From Chitinophagales bacterium (GTDB lineage: Bacteria > Bacteroidota > Bacteroidia > Chitinophagales > Saprospiraceae), in NCBI GenBank assembly GCA_013298845.1, contig JAAFJN010000001.1, positions 62,001-126,000 on the forward strand: a DNA stretch of 64,000 nt, written 5' to 3'. Below the pieces are notes generated by a model. The model was not told the origin of the DNA. It did not search any database and saw only the letters and a program-made list of their open reading frames with translations. Numbering within the stretch: position 1 is the first letter of the stretch; each line of letters starts with the position of its first letter. Position numbers and translations under genes: made by a program. Positions 44,470 through 53,069 of the stretch are shown here, in pieces.

Positions 44470-45735
44470 TTATTTAATTAAAACCTTGTCAATGCGCGCA
44501 CCGTCTTTGTCCATGATTTCAATACTTTTCCCGTTAAACTCAAATTGTTCACCAATTTCGGGAATATGCTCCAAATGATAAATCACAAAACCCGCTACGG
44601 TAGCGTATTGGCTATTGTCGTCCGGAATAAATTCCACACCGAGGTAATGGTTTACATCATCAATGGCCATACTGCCGTCTATCAGCAAAGAGCCGTCGGT
44701 GCGGCGCACAATATTGGTATTTTCTTCATCGGCACCGGGCAAATCCCCCACCAATGACTCGGAGAGGTCGTGCAGGGTAACAATGCCTTCAAATGCCCCA
44801 AATTCATCCACCACCATCCCGAAATAACAACGGCGTTTTTTGAACTGCTGCAATACATCAATGGCGTATTGGTTTTCGGACACGTACACCGGTTCGCGAA
44901 TAATGGAACGCAGGTTAAAATCGGGTTGACTTTTGCCAATAAAATAATCTTTGATGTAGAGGTAGCCCAGCATATTGTCGTCGCCGTCTTCGCAAACGGG
45001 ATAATACGTATGGTTGCCTTCCAGAATAACTTCGTGAATTTCTTCGGTGGTATCGGCCAGGTCCACCCAATTCACATCGAGGCGGTGAGTCATTACGTTT
45101 TTGGCCTTTAATTCGCTGAACGACAACACATTGTGGTGCAGTTCGCTTTCATCTTTGTCCAAAAGCCCCTGCGCACCGGCGGTTTTAATCACGTAACGCA
45201 GTTCTTCTTCGGTAATTTGTTCGTCCTGAGCGGGCGAAATACCAAAAAGTTTAAAAACAACACTGGTGGATGTTGTGAGCAACCAAACAAAAGGATGCGC
45301 AAAACGGGTAAAAAAACGAATAAATCCGGCCACGTTGAGGGCAACGGGTTCCGCAAATTTAATCGCCAACGTTTTGGGAATCAATTCACCAATAACAATG
45401 GACAAATACGTAATGAGGGCCACCACCAGCGTGTAGGCGATTTGGTTGGCGTAAGGCCGCAGCATTTCAAATTGCTCCACCACCGGCCGGAAATTATCGG
45501 TCAGGGTGGCACCACCGTACACGCCGGAAACAATACCGATGAGCGTAATGCCAATTTGAACGGAAGACAAAAAACCTTCGGGATTTTTCATCAAATGCAG
45601 GACCGTTTGGGCGCGTTTATCGCCCTTTTCGGCCAATTGCAAAATGCGTTGTTTTTTTACCGAAACCAGCGCGATTTCGGACAAAGCAAAAACACCGTTG
45701 ACAAAATTAAAAAGGACAATAATGAGTAATTCCAT
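44470..45735 (-). CDS. CNNM/CorC family membrane protein with CBS and transporter-associated domains
   Basis: A 421-residue protein. The N-terminal DUF21/CNNM domain (about 1-185) has three to four helices and the family phrase SEIALVSVKKQRILQLAEKGDKRA. A CBS pair follows (about 205-325), then a CorC_HlyC domain (about 340-420, DGSLLIDGSMAIDDVNHYLG). Members are linked to Mg/Co efflux; the old name hemolysin is misleading. GldE belongs to this superfamily, but no gliding genes are adjacent, so I do not use that name. The ATG at 45735 fits the family start; the long upstream frame does not. Confidence 0.92.
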   Translation of the reverse strand: MELLIIVLFNFVNGVFALSEIALVSVKKQRILQLAEKGDKRAQTVLHLMKNPEGFLSSVQIGITLIGIVSGVYGGATLTDNFRPVVEQFEMLRPYANQIAYTLVVALITYLSIVIGELIPKTLAIKFAEPVALNVAGFIRFFTRFAHPFVWLLTTSTSVVFKLFGISPAQDEQITEEELRYVIKTAGAQGLLDKDESELHHNVLSFSELKAKNVMTHRLDVNWVDLADTTEEIHEVILEGNHTYYPVCEDGDDNMLGYLYIKDYFIGKSQPDFNLRSIIREPVYVSENQYAIDVLQQFKKRRCYFGMVVDEFGAFEGIVTLHDLSESLVGDLPGADEENTNIVRRTDGSLLIDGSMAIDDVNHYLGVEFIPDDNSQYATVAGFVIYHLEHIPEIGEQFEFNGKSIEIMDKDGARIDKVLIK

Positions 45736-45894
45736 GGGGAGATATGTGCTAAAGGGCGCAAAGAAAACACTTTTTTGCGAAAAATCGCGTAAAAACGGGT
45801 GATTAAACTTCGACTCCGTAGGTTTTGTGCACAAAATCATTGGGACGCGCCCATAATGTGAGGCACCGCTCCCGCACTGCCGCTGAAATAAAAA

Positions 45895-45958
45895 ATCCAT
45901 TTTCAACGTAAGACACAACAAGCAAAATTACTTGTTACAACGTACATTGAAAATGGAT
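45895..45958 (-). terminator. Large hairpin after the response regulator gene
   Basis: Two 12-bp perfect arms ATCCATTTTCAA/TTGAAAATGGAT (45895-45906, 45947-45958) enclose an inner smaller stem around ACAAG/CTTGT. It lies 40 bp after the regulator stop. Minus-strand T content after the stem is moderate. Confidence 0.6.
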
Positions 45959-45997
45959 CTGAGTGGTTGGGTAAAACGGAGGGGAAACAACCGAAAC

Positions 45998-46729
45998 TTA
46001 CATGACCATATCTTTTACCAACAAACGGAAGCCATTGCCGTGGATATTCGCAATTTCGATGGACGGATCTTTGGAGAGGTACTTGCGCAATTTGGTCACA
46101 AACACGTCCATCGAACGGGCGGTGAAATAATTGTCGTCGTTCCAAATTTTGGTTAACGCTTCGGAGCGCGGCATCACGTCGTTGAGGTATTTGCAGAACA
46201 ACTTGAGCAATTCGGCCTCTTTCGGGCTGAGTTTCCATTGGTGTTCTTCGCCTTCGGCTACGGTACCGGTGTACGTGAGGATGCGCAGCGTGTAGTTAAA
46301 ATGGTATTTGCCAAAAGCAAATTCGCGCTGCTCGTCGCGGGGATCCGGGGCTTTGGCCGACCGCTTCAGAATGGCCTGAATGCGATACAACAATTCTTCG
46401 GAATTAAAGGGCTTGGGAATATAGTCGTCGGCGCCGGTTTTAAAGCCGGTGAGCACGTCTTCTTTCATAGTTTTAGCCGTGAGGAAGATAATAGGAACCT
46501 CCTGATTGCGTTCACGCACTTCTTTGGCGAGGGTAAAACCGTCTTTGCGGGGCATCATTACATCGAAAATACACAGGTCGTACGTGCCTTTTTTGAAGGC
46601 TTCGATACCCAGTACGCCATCGGTGGCGAGTGTAACGCTGTAATCGTGCATCTCTAAATAAGAGCGGAGCACATCGCCAAAATTTTGGTCATCTTCTACC
46701 AGCAAAATTTTGAAGTTGGTATTTGACAT
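45998..46729 (-). CDS. OmpR/PhoB-type response regulator (RprY-like)
   Basis: A 243-residue two-component regulator. The receiver domain (about 5-120) has the acidic pair at 13-14, the phospho-acceptor Asp56 (CIFDVMMP), Thr in FLTAKT and Lys in YIPKPF. The winged-helix effector domain (about 140-240) is of the OmpR family (NYFTARSMDVFVTKLRKYL ... GFRL). It resembles RprY of Bacteroides. No histidine kinase gene is adjacent, so the partner is elsewhere. It is transcribed divergently from mqnC, sharing a 238-bp gap. Confidence 0.93.
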   Translation of the reverse strand: MSNTNFKILLVEDDQNFGDVLRSYLEMHDYSVTLATDGVLGIEAFKKGTYDLCIFDVMMPRKDGFTLAKEVRERNQEVPIIFLTAKTMKEDVLTGFKTGADDYIPKPFNSEELLYRIQAILKRSAKAPDPRDEQREFAFGKYHFNYTLRILTYTGTVAEGEEHQWKLSPKEAELLKLFCKYLNDVMPRSEALTKIWNDDNYFTARSMDVFVTKLRKYLSKDPSIEIANIHGNGFRLLVKDMVM

Positions 46730-46928
46730 AGCTGTTCGATCGGGCTTTGATTAATGAAAAAAATCTGTTTGTGGGAATGCAATGGTTTATTGTTGTTTCA
46801 ATAACAAAAAAGGCATAACGAAAGGAATACGCGTTTGCGTATGTCTTTGGCCAAAAAATGTTAAAATTCAATGACTTGGGAGGCCCATAAAATCGCTTAA
46901 TTGCATACCACAAAAACAAATACCGCCG

Positions 46929-46936
46929 TACCTTTG
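46929..46936 (+). promoter_or_regulatory. -7 box TACCTTTG of mqnC
   Basis: A perfect -7 element 31 bp before the mqnC ATG. A TTG lies at 46901-46903 with a 25-bp spacer, longer than the usual 19-21. Confidence 0.55.
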
Positions 46937-46967
46937 TTACTTTCAAATAAAATTGAAAAATGTGAAA

Positions 46968-48110
46968 ATGGATACGCAAAACTTACTCCAGCGCGCCCTG
47001 CGCCTCGAATGGCTTTCGCCGGAAGAAGGGGTTTTTCTTTTTGAAAACGCCGCCACCACCGAACTCATGTTCGTGGCCAACCAACTCCGGCAACACCACG
47101 TACCGGGCAATACCGTCACCTGGATCATTGACCGAAACTCCAATACCACCAACGTGTGTATTGCCAATTGTAAGTTTTGCAATTTCTACCGCCGACCGGG
47201 CCACGGTGAAGCCTATATCACGTCCATTGACGAGTATCGCCAAAAAATTGACGAGATGTTCGAACTCGGTGGCGAACAATTGCTGTTGCAGGGCGGCCAC
47301 CACCCCGACCTGGGCTTGCGGTTTTACACCGACTTGTTCCGGCAATTAAAAGATATTTATCCCAACCTTAAATTACACGCCCTCGGGCCGCCGGAAATAG
47401 CGCACATTGCCAAATTGGAAAACATGAGCCACTACGATGTATTGGCTGAGTTACAAAAAAGTGGCCTCGATTCGCTGCCGGGCGCGGGTGCCGAAATACT
47501 GAGCGACCGCGTGCGCCGACTGATTTCCAAGGGCAAATGCGGCGGCGAAGAATGGCTCAATGTCATGCGGGCCGCGCACCAACTCCACCTCACTACCTCG
47601 GCGACCATGATGTTTGGGCACATCGAAACCAACCTGGAGCGGTTCGAGCATTTGGCCGCCATGCGCCAGGTACAATCGGAAAAACCCGCCGATGCCAAAG
47701 GTTTTATCGCCTTTATTCCGTGGCCATTTCAGGATGAAGATACCATTTTGAAAAAAATAAAACGCGCCCGCAACGCCGTTACGGGCGACGAATACGTGCG
47801 CATGATTGCCCTGAGCCGGATCATGTTGCCTAACGTAAAAAACATTCAGGCATCGTGGCTGACGGTGGGCAAACAGGTCGCGCAGGTGTGCCTGCACGCG
47901 GGTGCCAACGACTTTGGGTCCATCATGATCGAAGAAAACGTGGTATCGGCCGCCGGTGCTCGTTTCCGCTTTACCGCCGACGGTATTCAGCAGGCCATCC
48001 GGGAAGCAGGGTTAGTGCCGCAATTGCGCAACCAGCAATACGAACCGCGTATCCTGCCCGAACGTATTCGCCAACAAGAACTCGACCACGCAACGATGAT
48101 CGTGGACTAA
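46968..48110 (+). CDS. mqnC: Cyclic dehypoxanthinyl futalosine synthase
   Basis: A 380-residue radical SAM enzyme of the futalosine route to menaquinone; it cyclises dehypoxanthinyl futalosine. The cluster motif is Cys64-x3-Cys68-x2-Cys71 (VCIANCKFCNFYR). Other signatures are LLQGGHHPDLGL and ALGPPEIAH and the C-terminal SIMIEENVVSAAGA. The ATG at 46968 is used; a TTG five codons upstream is possible. Its TAA stop is the first part of a heptamer run (48107-48127) that leads into folA 20 bp downstream. No other mqn gene is in the window. Confidence 0.96.
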   Translation: MDTQNLLQRALRLEWLSPEEGVFLFENAATTELMFVANQLRQHHVPGNTVTWIIDRNSNTTNVCIANCKFCNFYRRPGHGEAYITSIDEYRQKIDEMFELGGEQLLLQGGHHPDLGLRFYTDLFRQLKDIYPNLKLHALGPPEIAHIAKLENMSHYDVLAELQKSGLDSLPGAGAEILSDRVRRLISKGKCGGEEWLNVMRAAHQLHLTTSATMMFGHIETNLERFEHLAAMRQVQSEKPADAKGFIAFIPWPFQDEDTILKKIKRARNAVTGDEYVRMIALSRIMLPNVKNIQASWLTVGKQVAQVCLHAGANDFGSIMIEENVVSAAGARFRFTADGIQQAIREAGLVPQLRNQQYEPRILPERIRQQELDHATMIVD

Positions 48111-48127
48111 GACTTTAGACGGAAGAC
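48107..48127. repeat. Short heptamer run CTAAGAC-TTTAGAC-GGAAGAC
   Basis: Three 7-bp units of the TTAGACN type overlap the mqnC stop codon and fill the gap before folA. The orientation is the same sense as mqnC. Confidence 0.7.
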
Positions 48128-48130
48128 AAA

Positions 48131-48622
48131 ATGCAGATATCCGCAATTGTGGCCGTAGCCAACAACAACGTTATTGGGAATGAAAACCAAATTCCCTGGT
48201 ACTTACCGGCCGATTTGGCTTATTTTAAACGCACAACGCTGGGCCACCCGGTGATTATGGGCCGCAACACGTACCACAGTATTGGTCGGCCTTTGCCCAA
48301 GCGCACGAACATTGTGATTACCCGCGACCCGTTTTTTCAAGCGGACGGGATTGTGGTGGCCCATACCATTGACGAAGCCTTGGAAATGGCCTACGATACC
48401 GGCGCAGAACAGGCGTTTATTATCGGGGGCGGCCAGATCTACGCGCAAAGCGTGGAACTGTGGGATAAAGTATACATCACCGAAGTCGCGGTGGATGTAC
48501 CCGGTGAAGTGCACTTCCCTACCCTCGACAGTGCACAATGGCGCGAAGTATTCCGCGAAGCCCACGTGGCCGATGAAAAGAATGAATACGATTATATTTT
48601 TCGAATTTTAGAGAAAATATAG
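48131..48622 (+). CDS. folA: Dihydrofolate reductase
   Basis: A 163-residue enzyme that reduces dihydrofolate with NADPH. Standard chromosomal features are present: IVAVANNNVIGNENQIPWYLPADLAYFK with the substrate-binding acidic residue in LPADLAYF, GRNTYHSIGRPLP, and AFIIGGGQIY for the cofactor loop. Length and motifs are those of an ordinary housekeeping enzyme, with no sign of an acquired resistance form. It is the second gene after mqnC. Confidence 0.96.
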   Translation: MQISAIVAVANNNVIGNENQIPWYLPADLAYFKRTTLGHPVIMGRNTYHSIGRPLPKRTNIVITRDPFFQADGIVVAHTIDEALEMAYDTGAEQAFIIGGGQIYAQSVELWDKVYITEVAVDVPGEVHFPTLDSAQWREVFREAHVADEKNEYDYIFRILEKI

Positions 48623-48686
48623 GGGTGTTTTACCGCTGAAAATTTTTATCTGTTAAAAGGATGCAAAAGAACCGCCGTTTTTTTTA

Positions 48687-48694
48687 TACTTTTG
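48687..48694 (+). promoter_or_regulatory. -7 box TACTTTTG before the GT5-like gene
   Basis: This exact TAnnTTTG match lies 81 bp before the ATG at 48776. No TTTG is seen at the expected distance upstream. Confidence 0.5.
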
Positions 48695-48775
48695 CACCCG
48701 GATTTTGTTCTGCAATGGCAGAGCAAACCAACGCATGGGATTTTTTAACAAAAAGAATTTTAGGATTTTCATTTC

Positions 48776-49594
48776 ATGGAAAAGAAGCGCGTGCTCCTGA
48801 TCACACAGGAAATTGAACCCTACACCGAGGGTACGGAAATGTCGGGTCTTATTGCAAAACTGCCAAAATTTCTTTCAGACAACGGGTACGAACTGCGCAT
48901 TTTGATGCCGCGTTACAGTTGCGTGAACGAACGCCGTCACCGTTTGCACGAAGTTGTGCGGTTGTCGGGCATGAATATTATCGTTGACGACGACGATTAC
49001 CCGCTCTTGATTAAAGTGGCCTCTTTGCCCAATTCCCGCCTCCAGGTATATTTCCTCGATAACGACGAATTTTTCAAACGCACCACCAATTACGGCACTC
49101 CAGAAGAGCCGTTTGAGGATAATGCCGATCGCGCCGCGTTTTTCTGCAAAGGTGCCATTGAAATTGTCAAAAAATTTGGCTGGTCGCCCGATATTATTTT
49201 GTGCGAGGGCTTTATGACCGGTCTGGTTCCGCTGTTTTTGCGCACGGCGTACAAAACCGAACCGCTGTTCTCTAACGCCGCCATTGTTTATGGTTTGTTT
49301 GATATGCCTTACGAAACCATGACCGACCGTTTTTACGCCAAAGCCGCGATCAATAACCTCAAAGCCAGCGATTTGGAGCCATTCCGCAACCCCGATGGTA
49401 GTGTTTCTATTCACCGGGGCGCCACGGCGTTCTCCGATGCAGTGATCATAGGCAGCGAATCCTTCGACGCAAACGTTGATTATCTCACCGCTGAAAACGG
49501 TAAGGTCATTCAACAATGGGACAGTGAAGAAACATTTTTCGCCAATACGCTGACCACATTTAATACTTTACTGGAAGCCACAGTGGAAGGTTAA
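48776..49594 (+). CDS. Short glycogen/starch synthase-like protein, probably inactive (GT5 N-domain only)
   Basis: A 272-residue protein equal to the N-terminal Rossmann half of GT5 glycogen synthases (VLLITQEIEPYTEGTEMSG ... LPKFLSDNGYELRILMPRY). The ADP-glucose-binding loop KTGGL of active enzymes is replaced by residues 18-22, E-G-T-E-M. The whole C-terminal GT-B domain is missing. Catalysis as a glycogen synthase is therefore unlikely. Proteins of this short form are widespread in Bacteroidota and usually annotated as glycogen synthase. It has its own -7 box and terminator and lies before DUF4270 and glmS. Confidence 0.85.
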   Translation: MEKKRVLLITQEIEPYTEGTEMSGLIAKLPKFLSDNGYELRILMPRYSCVNERRHRLHEVVRLSGMNIIVDDDDYPLLIKVASLPNSRLQVYFLDNDEFFKRTTNYGTPEEPFEDNADRAAFFCKGAIEIVKKFGWSPDIILCEGFMTGLVPLFLRTAYKTEPLFSNAAIVYGLFDMPYETMTDRFYAKAAINNLKASDLEPFRNPDGSVSIHRGATAFSDAVIIGSESFDANVDYLTAENGKVIQQWDSEETFFANTLTTFNTLLEATVEG

Positions 49595-49642
49595 CACCAC
49601 TTGTTATTCCCTAAAGTTGTATTCATCACACTCAGATATTCT

Positions 49643-49701
49643 ATGCATTGGTCATAGTGGTTGAAGTTGGCGTTTCATCCATTATGACCAATGCATTTTT
49701 A
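49643..49701 (+). terminator. Terminator between the GT5-like and DUF4270 genes
   Basis: An 18-bp stem with one G-U pair (49643-49660 with 49679-49696) has an 18-nt loop and a short T run. It separates the GT5-like transcript from DUF4270. Confidence 0.8.
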
Positions 49702-49717
49702 ATGTACCACCTCATCT

Positions 49718-51055
49718 ATGAACAACAAATTAAGCCGTTTCGTAGCATTTTCCTTTGCGCTTTGTTTGCTGGCCTGGCAATGCACCAAGCCTACCCCATT
49801 TGGCTCCGAATTTTTTGACGGCGAAGTAGCCAATTTCGACGGCGACTCGCTGGATGTTATTTGTACCATCGAACGGCCCGACAGTGTACAATCGGTTGAC
49901 CGGACGTCTTCTTTTGACTATTTTTTGTGTGGTCAATTGAATGACCCCGAATTTGGCGTTACTACTTCCGAAATTTATTCGTTAATACGGGTCTTGGACA
50001 CTGCCAACATTACCGCCTTCCAGTTTGACTCGGTGTATCTTTTATTGCCTTACGCAGCGGCTGGTTTTTACGGCGATACGTTGCAGGAGCAAACCATCCA
50101 GATATTCCAACTTAACGAAGCGATGGACTTTAACAAAACCTATTACGTGTACGACACGCTCCCGGTTGCCCGCGAAATCGGTCGTTTGGAAAACTTTAAA
50201 CCACGGCCACGTACTATCGGTAAAACACTCTCCAGCCTGGGTGATACCCTGAAATTGGCCTACCTCAAAGTGCCCTTGGATCCCGCATTTGGGCAAGAGT
50301 TAATGGCTATCGCGCAAAGCACTAAAATTGTTCCCAACGAATTTAATAAGGTGTTTAAAGGACTCAAAATTAAGGCAACTACCCCCGGCAGCGGCACTGG
50401 TGCCATAATGGCTTTTGATTTGAATGCCTCCATTTGCGCTATCCGCCTGCACTATACCAAAGACACGCTGCAAAAAAGCACGGATTATCGCCTGAACTGG
50501 AATAACACCGACCAGCAGATGAGTAAGTTCATGCACATTGAACACAATTACCAGGGCACCCCCGCCGAAACCGCGCTGGCACAGACCAATCCCGAACAAT
50601 TATTTATTCAGGGCATGAGCGGTTTGCGCATGAAAGTGGAGTTTCCCGCCGATCCAAAACTCACCGACATCATTATCAACAAAGCCGAATTGCAGTGCTA
50701 TGGCCCTAATCCGTCTTTGTTAACGCCTATTCCACAATTGGCAACTTTTTACGAAGACAGCAACAACGATGTGTTCTTTACCAGCGATGTGTCCTATTCC
50801 ATCGGGCTTAACAGCAATTTTGCGTTGTTTGGCGGCACACCTCGCAAAGTATCCAACGATTTAGTCAAATACCAATTTACCATGACCGATTATTTCCAGT
50901 CGGTGGTAAAAAACCTGTCCAGTGGCGACCCGCTCAAGCGCACCATTTACGTGGATATTAACTCCCAGTTATTAACGCCCTCACGTTCCATTATCTACGG
51001 GCCTACGCACCCGACGTACCCCCTGAAAATGCGACTTAAATTCACCAAAATATAA
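49718..51055 (+). CDS. DUF4270 family lipoprotein
   Basis: A 445-residue lipoprotein (signal ending LLAWQC, Cys22). The opening after the Cys (PFGSEFFDGE) and the later SFDYFLCGQLNDPEFGVTTSEIYSLI are characteristic of DUF4270. The rest is predicted all-beta. In other Bacteroidota a gene of this family also sits beside glmS and the short GT5-like gene as I recall, so the neighbourhood may be conserved. Function unknown; the envelope location and the link to glmS suggest surface polymer metabolism, which is inference only. Confidence 0.85.
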   Translation: MNNKLSRFVAFSFALCLLAWQCTKPTPFGSEFFDGEVANFDGDSLDVICTIERPDSVQSVDRTSSFDYFLCGQLNDPEFGVTTSEIYSLIRVLDTANITAFQFDSVYLLLPYAAAGFYGDTLQEQTIQIFQLNEAMDFNKTYYVYDTLPVAREIGRLENFKPRPRTIGKTLSSLGDTLKLAYLKVPLDPAFGQELMAIAQSTKIVPNEFNKVFKGLKIKATTPGSGTGAIMAFDLNASICAIRLHYTKDTLQKSTDYRLNWNNTDQQMSKFMHIEHNYQGTPAETALAQTNPEQLFIQGMSGLRMKVEFPADPKLTDIIINKAELQCYGPNPSLLTPIPQLATFYEDSNNDVFFTSDVSYSIGLNSNFALFGGTPRKVSNDLVKYQFTMTDYFQSVVKNLSSGDPLKRTIYVDINSQLLTPSRSIIYGPTHPTYPLKMRLKFTKI

Positions 51056-51069
51056 TCAAGTAAACTATT

Positions 51070-52911
51070 ATGTGCGGAATTGTTGCTTATATTGGTTCCA
51101 AACAGGCTTATCCAATTTTGATAAAAGGCCTCCAGCGCCTCGAATACCGTGGCTATGACTCCGCTGGAGTTGCTTTACTCAACGGGGACCTGAACATTTA
51201 CAAGAAAAAAGGAAAAGTTGCGGAACTTCAAAACTTTACCAAAGACAAAAACGTAGAAGGCCACGTTGGTATGGGCCATACCCGTTGGGCCACCCACGGT
51301 AAACCCGACGATATCAACGCTCACCCGCATACCGGCCAAAATGGCCGCGTGGTGGTGATTCACAACGGTATTATTGAAAATTACGCCGTGTTGAAGAGTG
51401 CCCTCATCAAATTGGGCCATACGTTTAAAAGTGAAACCGACACCGAAGTATTGGCGCACCTGATTGAAGAAGTGCAACAACGCGATAACCTGGTGATTGA
51501 AGAAGCCGTCCGGCAGGCACTTACCCGTGCGCACGGCGCGTACGCGATTGTGGTCATGGACGAACAAGACCCCGGCAAACTGGTCGCGGCCCGCAAATCC
51601 AGTCCCTTGGTGATTGGGGTGGGCAAAAACGAGTTTCTCGTGGGTTCCGACGCAACCCCCATCGTGGAACACACCAATAAAGTGGTGTATCTGCAAGACG
51701 AAGAAGTTGCCACCCTCACCCTCGACGGTGAAATGCACATCAAAACATTGCGCAACGAAGAAGCGACGCCCACCATTCACCAAATCGAACTGGAAATTGA
51801 ACAGTTGGAAAAGGGCGGTTATGACTACTTCATGCTCAAAGAAATTTTTGAACAACCCGTTACTGTGGAAGAATGTATGCGGGGCCGCCTCAACAACGAA
51901 GAAGGTTGGGTACGCCTCGGCGGCATGGAAGAGCACAAAATGCGCATGATCCACGCCGACCGCATGATTATTCTGGGTTGTGGCACCTCGTGGCACGCCG
52001 GTATGATCGCCGAATACCTCTTCGAAGACCTGGCGCGTTTGCCGGTGGAAGTAGAGTACGCCTCCGAGTTCCGGTACCGTAACCCGGTAGTCCGCGAGCG
52101 CGACGTGGTACTGGCCATTTCACAATCGGGTGAAACGGCCGATACTTTTGCCGCCCTCGAATTGGCCAAAGAACGCAATGCCCTCACGTATGGCATTGTC
52201 AACGTGGTGGGTTCGTCCATTGCTCGCCTCACGCACAGCGGTTCGTACATCCACGTTGGACCGGAGATTGGGGTAGCCTCCACCAAAGCCTTTACTGGTC
52301 AGGTGACCATGCTCACCATGATGGCCCTTGTGTTGGGCTACGAGCGCGGTTATTTACCCAAATCCCGTTACCAGGAACTGGTGCAGGAACTGGCGTTAAT
52401 ACCGGGCAAAATGGAACGTTTGTTGCAAAGTTGTCAGGAACAGGTAAAATACATCTCCGAAGAGTTTAAGGATGCTCCCAATGCCCTTTATCTGGGTCGC
52501 GGATACAATTTCCCGGTGGCCCTCGAAGGGGCGCTGAAACTCAAGGAAATATCCTATATCCACGCCGAAGGGTATCCGGCCGCCGAAATGAAACACGGGC
52601 CAATTGCCCTGATTGACGAAAATATGCCCGTGTTTGTCATCGCGACCAACCTGAGCGCATACGACAAAATCGTATCCAATATCCAGGAAGTAAAAGCCCG
52701 CAAAGGCGTAGTCGTGGCTTTGGTCACCGAAGGCGACCAAGTGATTAAACGCATTGCCGACTATACCATCGAAATCCCCGATACATTGGAGCCGTTTACG
52801 CCCTTATTATCGGTTATTCCGCTGCAATTATTGGCGTATCACATCGCACTGCTCCGCGGCTGCGACGTGGATCAACCCCGCAATTTGGCCAAATCCGTAA
52901 CCGTAGAATAG
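51070..52911 (+). CDS. glmS: Glutamine--fructose-6-phosphate aminotransferase (isomerizing)
   Basis: A 613-residue enzyme that makes glucosamine-6-phosphate, the entry to UDP-GlcNAc for peptidoglycan and LPS. The N-terminal glutaminase domain starts MCGIVAYIG, with Cys2 as nucleophile after Met removal, and continues LEYRGYDSAG and GHTRWATHG. Two SIS sugar-isomerase domains follow (about 285-610), with GCGTSWHAG, SQSGETADT and the C-terminal DQPRNLAKSVTVE. It starts 14 bp after DUF4270. No glmS ribozyme-like leader is present, which fits the phylum. Two hairpins follow the stop. Confidence 0.98.
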   Translation: MCGIVAYIGSKQAYPILIKGLQRLEYRGYDSAGVALLNGDLNIYKKKGKVAELQNFTKDKNVEGHVGMGHTRWATHGKPDDINAHPHTGQNGRVVVIHNGIIENYAVLKSALIKLGHTFKSETDTEVLAHLIEEVQQRDNLVIEEAVRQALTRAHGAYAIVVMDEQDPGKLVAARKSSPLVIGVGKNEFLVGSDATPIVEHTNKVVYLQDEEVATLTLDGEMHIKTLRNEEATPTIHQIELEIEQLEKGGYDYFMLKEIFEQPVTVEECMRGRLNNEEGWVRLGGMEEHKMRMIHADRMIILGCGTSWHAGMIAEYLFEDLARLPVEVEYASEFRYRNPVVRERDVVLAISQSGETADTFAALELAKERNALTYGIVNVVGSSIARLTHSGSYIHVGPEIGVASTKAFTGQVTMLTMMALVLGYERGYLPKSRYQELVQELALIPGKMERLLQSCQEQVKYISEEFKDAPNALYLGRGYNFPVALEGALKLKEISYIHAEGYPAAEMKHGPIALIDENMPVFVIATNLSAYDKIVSNIQEVKARKGVVVALVTEGDQVIKRIADYTIEIPDTLEPFTPLLSVIPLQLLAYHIALLRGCDVDQPRNLAKSVTVE

Positions 52912-52940
52912 GCAGAGCCGCACGGCCGTGCGGCTCCGCC
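52911..52940. repeat. Palindrome after glmS with core CACGGCCGTG
   Basis: A perfect 20-bp palindrome (52916-52935) extends to nearly 30 bp and overlaps the last base of the glmS stop. It has no loop. The 10-bp core is the same as in the tandem array at 35237-35400, 17 kb away. Confidence 0.8.
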
Positions 52941-52995
52941 TATTCACCCCAAAAGCAACCTTCTTAATATTAATAAGTCGTTCAATAAAAAAACT

Positions 52996-53034
52996 GGGTG
53001 CAGCGTTTCTCCAAACGTTTGCACCCTTCTTTTT
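52996..53034 (+). terminator. Terminator of glmS
   Basis: A stem of about 13 bp (GGGTGCAGCGTTT paired to AAACGTTTGCACCC with one bulge) and a 4-nt loop are followed by a T run. Confidence 0.8.
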
Positions 53035-53069
53035 GAAACCCGCCAACAATCGACAACTAAAATTACATC

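Noticed and set aside
44470-45735. Naming the CNNM gene gldE
   Set aside because: It belongs to the same superfamily, but gldD is 26 kb away and the extended GldE N-terminus is not seen.
51055-51070. glmS ribozyme or riboswitch
   Set aside because: Only 14 bp separate DUF4270 from glmS, far too short for a ribozyme.
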